NCBI GenBank assembly: GCA_000310025.1
Contig: FN648707.1
Span: forward strand, 862,325-926,324
Source: Ectocarpus siliculosus
Taxonomy: Eukaryota > Sar > Phaeophyceae > Ectocarpales > Ectocarpaceae
Reading direction: 5' to 3'
Length of the DNA stretch: 64,000 nucleotides
Shown: positions 61,201 to 64,000 of the stretch, in pieces
How positions within the stretch are numbered: position 1 is the stretch's first letter
Layout: every line of letters begins with the position of its first letter
Made by a program: the position numbers and the translations under genes
Notes under the pieces: model-generated
What the model was told of the DNA's origin: nothing
Seen by the model: the letters and a program-made list of their open reading frames with translations, nothing else
The model's database searches: none

Positions 61201-63916
61201 CACTGAACAACTACATAGTAGTAGACAATAAGCGCGCCGAACTTCTGGGTAGTGCGCGGTAACTTTGGATGGTCACGGTCCACCGCGGTCGCCCTCCGTT
61301 TGACGTGCAAAACTTCGTACTCCTCGGCGCTTCTCACGTGGGGTAACATTGCCCACCTTGTCGGCGATACTTCTCGTGCTTCGCCGCGGCGGTGGTTTTG
61401 GAGCAACACATCACCAGCATGTTGACGAGTACAACCCCTCTTGTGTCAGTCACATGTATCCTTTGTGCGGGGTGTTTTTTTTCGTTTCGGGGGGGGGTGC
61501 TGCCGCTGTGACAGATCTTGCTGAGGGAAATGGAGCCGCAACGGCGAACACGACTGCAAACATCCATCAAGGTCAGTCTGTCGAGAAAACGTCGTTTTGG
61601 AGAATCCCGAGAGGAAATTGTGGTGTCGTCCATTCTTGTCGTTGGAATTCTGATATGGCTTTTGTTTGGCGGCTCTGTCGAGGGTGGTTTGAAACGCAAT
61701 CTGAAACGCTTTTCGTGCCCTTCGTGCGTCGCATCGCATTCCAACCGGATGTTTGCCTGGCGTACTTGTTATTATTATCGTCAGTTTTAATTCCGACAGT
61801 CGTATGTAGACTTGAAGAAGATTGGTCTGAGCCATTTTGTGCTCCGTCCGGGGAGCCTCTCCTGTGTGTTTCATTGTCTTCTGATCTCTTTTCCCCCTAG
61901 TTTGGTCTGCATAGTTGCCGGCAGCACTTTCGGAGACGTTCGATCCGATGCAGTTGCCCTGTGGTAACCTTGCAATTTGCTCTTTCGCCTTTACCACGTT
62001 GCCTCAATCCCCCCGCCCCTCCTCAGAGCACGTTCACGGAGACCAAGCTGCCGCCGACTCTCAACGATGTAAGTTTCACATGCGTCGCTCGTTGACTGGA
62101 CCAGTTGTTGCTCTTGTCGAGTTTGATGATTCGACTAAGAAGCCGTGTTACGTTGTTGTTCACAACATATGTGTAAAATGCGGGGTAGCACACCGTCTCC
62201 TGTGAAGATTTGCGCGTGTGCCCCGCAATACTTTATCCGTGTATACGAGCGATTAGATTATATTCCGCAAGCACTGGCCAGAGTCGAGCCCCTTCGAGCT
62301 GCTCAAACATTGTCCCCAACAAAGTGAGTAGCAGGTAGATCATGGTTTTGCGTAGAAGTTGTGCGATCCAGGTGTGTGGAGCGCGCAAGTTTTGGTAGAT
62401 CGACCTCCACAACCTCCGTCTGAAGCAGATGGCCGTTTGCATCGCCAGATGGTTGGTATGGAGACGATGTCCACAGCAGTGGTCAGACTTGGTTTAGATC
62501 TTGTTGAACGCACATCTTACACCCCATGACCTGTTGTCTCTATTTCTCCATCGCGTGTCCCGCATCTTCCGACGATCCCCTCAATACACACAGTTGTTGT
62601 TAACGAACCCTAATCCAGCAGCCGTCAGCCGATTCCGATTGGGCTTGATTCCTGCGGAAGGTGAGTTCAGCGGTGTGGTTCTTCCGGTTCCGTGCTGCGC
62701 ACCTACACGATCGGCACGCACCCCAGTTCAGTATTTCTGTGCTTTCCCACTGCTGCCTGCTTGTTTTATTAGTGTGGGGTGACACCGAAGCTGGCTTTAT
62801 CACACGGCCGAAACTGCCGTGGGTCGTATAGAACAACACCTCCAGCCCGTGACAAGCGATTTTGACGTTTTTCGTGTTTCAACCTGTGGCGTCTGTCGAC
62901 CCAGAAAATTGAGCAGTCTGTAGATTGACTGCTGTCCCTCGTGTGTTCTGTAGAGTACGTGATGTCTATTGCAGTCCGGGTCAACTTTGCTTTTGGTCAG
63001 CGTACGTTGTAGATGTTGTGCTTGTTTAGGATAAAAATGCCGTGAGTAAAGAAGCTGTTGGGGTCAGTAAGCCTACAGGGCCGAAATTTTGCTTTGGCTG
63101 TTCTTTCTGGAGCCACGAAACCGTCTGTGTGTGCTTGGACACTAATACACAGTTGCCACAGCGTCAATTCAATCTTCGTTCGTGTGCTCTGCCGCATGTG
63201 TTCACCAGGCGCATCCGCCCGCGAGTGGTTTAACGTTTGGTCGTCGGGTATGTGGGTGTGCACAGCGACGGGGTCGACGGCGGCGATGAAGGCAGCAGGG
63301 GGGCAGCCCATGGCACCAGACTCGTCAGACATGCAGTGAGTGAGCAAGGACCTGCGCGCCACAGCGGTACTTGCCCGAGCGCTACCGCTGGCGCGCAGGA
63401 GCTGTAGGGCCTAGGGTGCTCTGTCGCTGTTGTTGTACGTGCAGCGCTTGACTCACGTGCAGCCCCATGATTGCGATGCTTGACTTGGACGGATTCGTGG
63501 AAAAGTACGGAGTGGTCAGCTCGTCGTCTGGCTTGGACTCCAAAAAATTGGCACACGCAGTAGAATTATTGTTGTAAGAGAGATTAGATCCTCCCGTATA
63601 AGGGTGGGCGAGTTCGTCACACTGACGTCAGCCAACCAGAGGGTGACGCCAAACGAGATGCCATGGTGTGCTCAAGAATGGCGCAGTTGTTTTGCGGTCC
63701 CTAGCACCTCCATACGCGCGCGCTAGGTTTTGTTCCTTCTCCGCATCTGAGTGTGGGTGCAAGAGTGCACGTGGGTATTTCTGACCAAATACACATGCTT
63801 GCCATAGGTACATGGTGCGGGAGCACATGGTGGAAGCCCACATGGAGCACCTGCGTTCGAAGGGGCAGGGTATTGTTCCTCAGGGGTCGAAGATAGAGAT
63901 TCGCTGGAACTCCAAG
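58253..63916 (+). CDS. NAD(H) kinase, plant NADK3-like, continues past the window
   Basis: Exons: 58253-58345, 58978-59045, 59573-59684, 60504-60710, 61515-61571, 62027-62068, 62594-62660, 63209-63335 and 63808-63916, with matching phases throughout and an open end. The enzyme phosphorylates NAD(H) with ATP to give NADP(H). Visible signatures: FRKILVVVKHSAYE at the start, VGREEL, then VDLVISVGGDGTVLSASHF with the GGDGT catalytic/NAD motif (about residues 99-103), NIPLVGVNSDP, RSFGALC, PTLND, NPNPAAVSRF, SSGMWVCTATGSTAA (GST motif, about 229-241) and DMQYMVREHM. NPxPAAVSRF and SSG..V.TA.GSTAAM are specific to the NADK3/NADH kinase branch of plants. About 294 residues are covered. The last part of the catalytic domain lies beyond 64,000. 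The start ATG at 58253 is the first in frame close to the domain, but an upstream exon near the N gap is possible. Confidence 0.88.
60056..60092. repeat. 10 bp minisatellite in NADK intron 3
   Basis: Four units of about CCCCTCCTTC lie in the intron between exons 59573-59684 and 60504-60710. Confidence 0.85.
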
Positions 63917-64000
63917 GTGGGATGAGCACATGGCATGCATGCATGTTCACCGTATCGCGAACTTCTGCAGCTCGAACGGGGCTTGCAAGCGGGCTGTGGA

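Overview
The window reads as nuclear DNA of a stramenopile, most likely a filamentous brown alga of the Ectocarpus type. The basis is compact exons (40-300 bp) with GT-AG introns, WSC-domain exon arrays, dense microsatellites, interstitial TTAGGG-type telomere repeats and many mobile elements. The organism is an inference; no marker gene fixes it. All exon borders come from reading frame, splice sites and phase only.

Layout: 0-0.5 kb, the 3' end of a possible tail-anchored protein. 1.9-2.4 kb, a fragment related to the TMBIM gene at 50 kb. 3.36-17.08 kb (+), a large secreted-protein gene: signal peptide, NTR/TIMP-like domain, Cys-rich and Pro/Thr exons, then four WSC domains. Three of its WSC exon units form a ~1.016 kb tandem array. 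Intron 1 carries a TIR element with telomere-like repeats, and the last intron carries a young non-autonomous LTR element (13,193-16,772). 18.1-20.1 kb (-), a decayed Ty1/copia fossil. 20.5-21.0 kb, a CATGGCACCT-type array. 21.9-27.7 kb (-), spliced exons of at least one unrecognised membrane protein gene. 29.9-31.6 kb, telomere-like and CCCATGGGC repeats beside a pogo-like DNA transposon. 31.8-32.3 kb, a copia gag fossil.

34.5-38.6 kb holds decayed copies of two genes found elsewhere in the window: exon 1 of the NTR-WSC gene and the 5' half of the TMBIM gene. 39-42 kb is rich in minisatellites. 42.8-46.5 kb (-), a two-exon CDPF1 (cysteine-rich DPF motif) homologue. 48.8-49.1 kb (+), a possible small secreted protein. 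50.1-55.4 kb (+), a TMBIM/Lifeguard (Bax-inhibitor-1 family) gene with a 1.6 kb foldback element in intron 3. A 100-N assembly gap lies at 57.5 kb. 58.25 kb to beyond the right edge (+), a plant NADK3-like NAD(H) kinase in at least nine exons.

The genes do not look like a pathway cluster. The links between them are duplications: TMBIM sequence occurs three times (1.9, 36-38.5 and 50-52 kb, the last two as an inverted repeat), and the 5' end of the NTR-WSC gene occurs twice (3.4 and 34.6 kb). The strongest new-biology candidates are the NTR-WSC fusion with its homogenised exon array, and the unrecognised minus-strand membrane protein gene.
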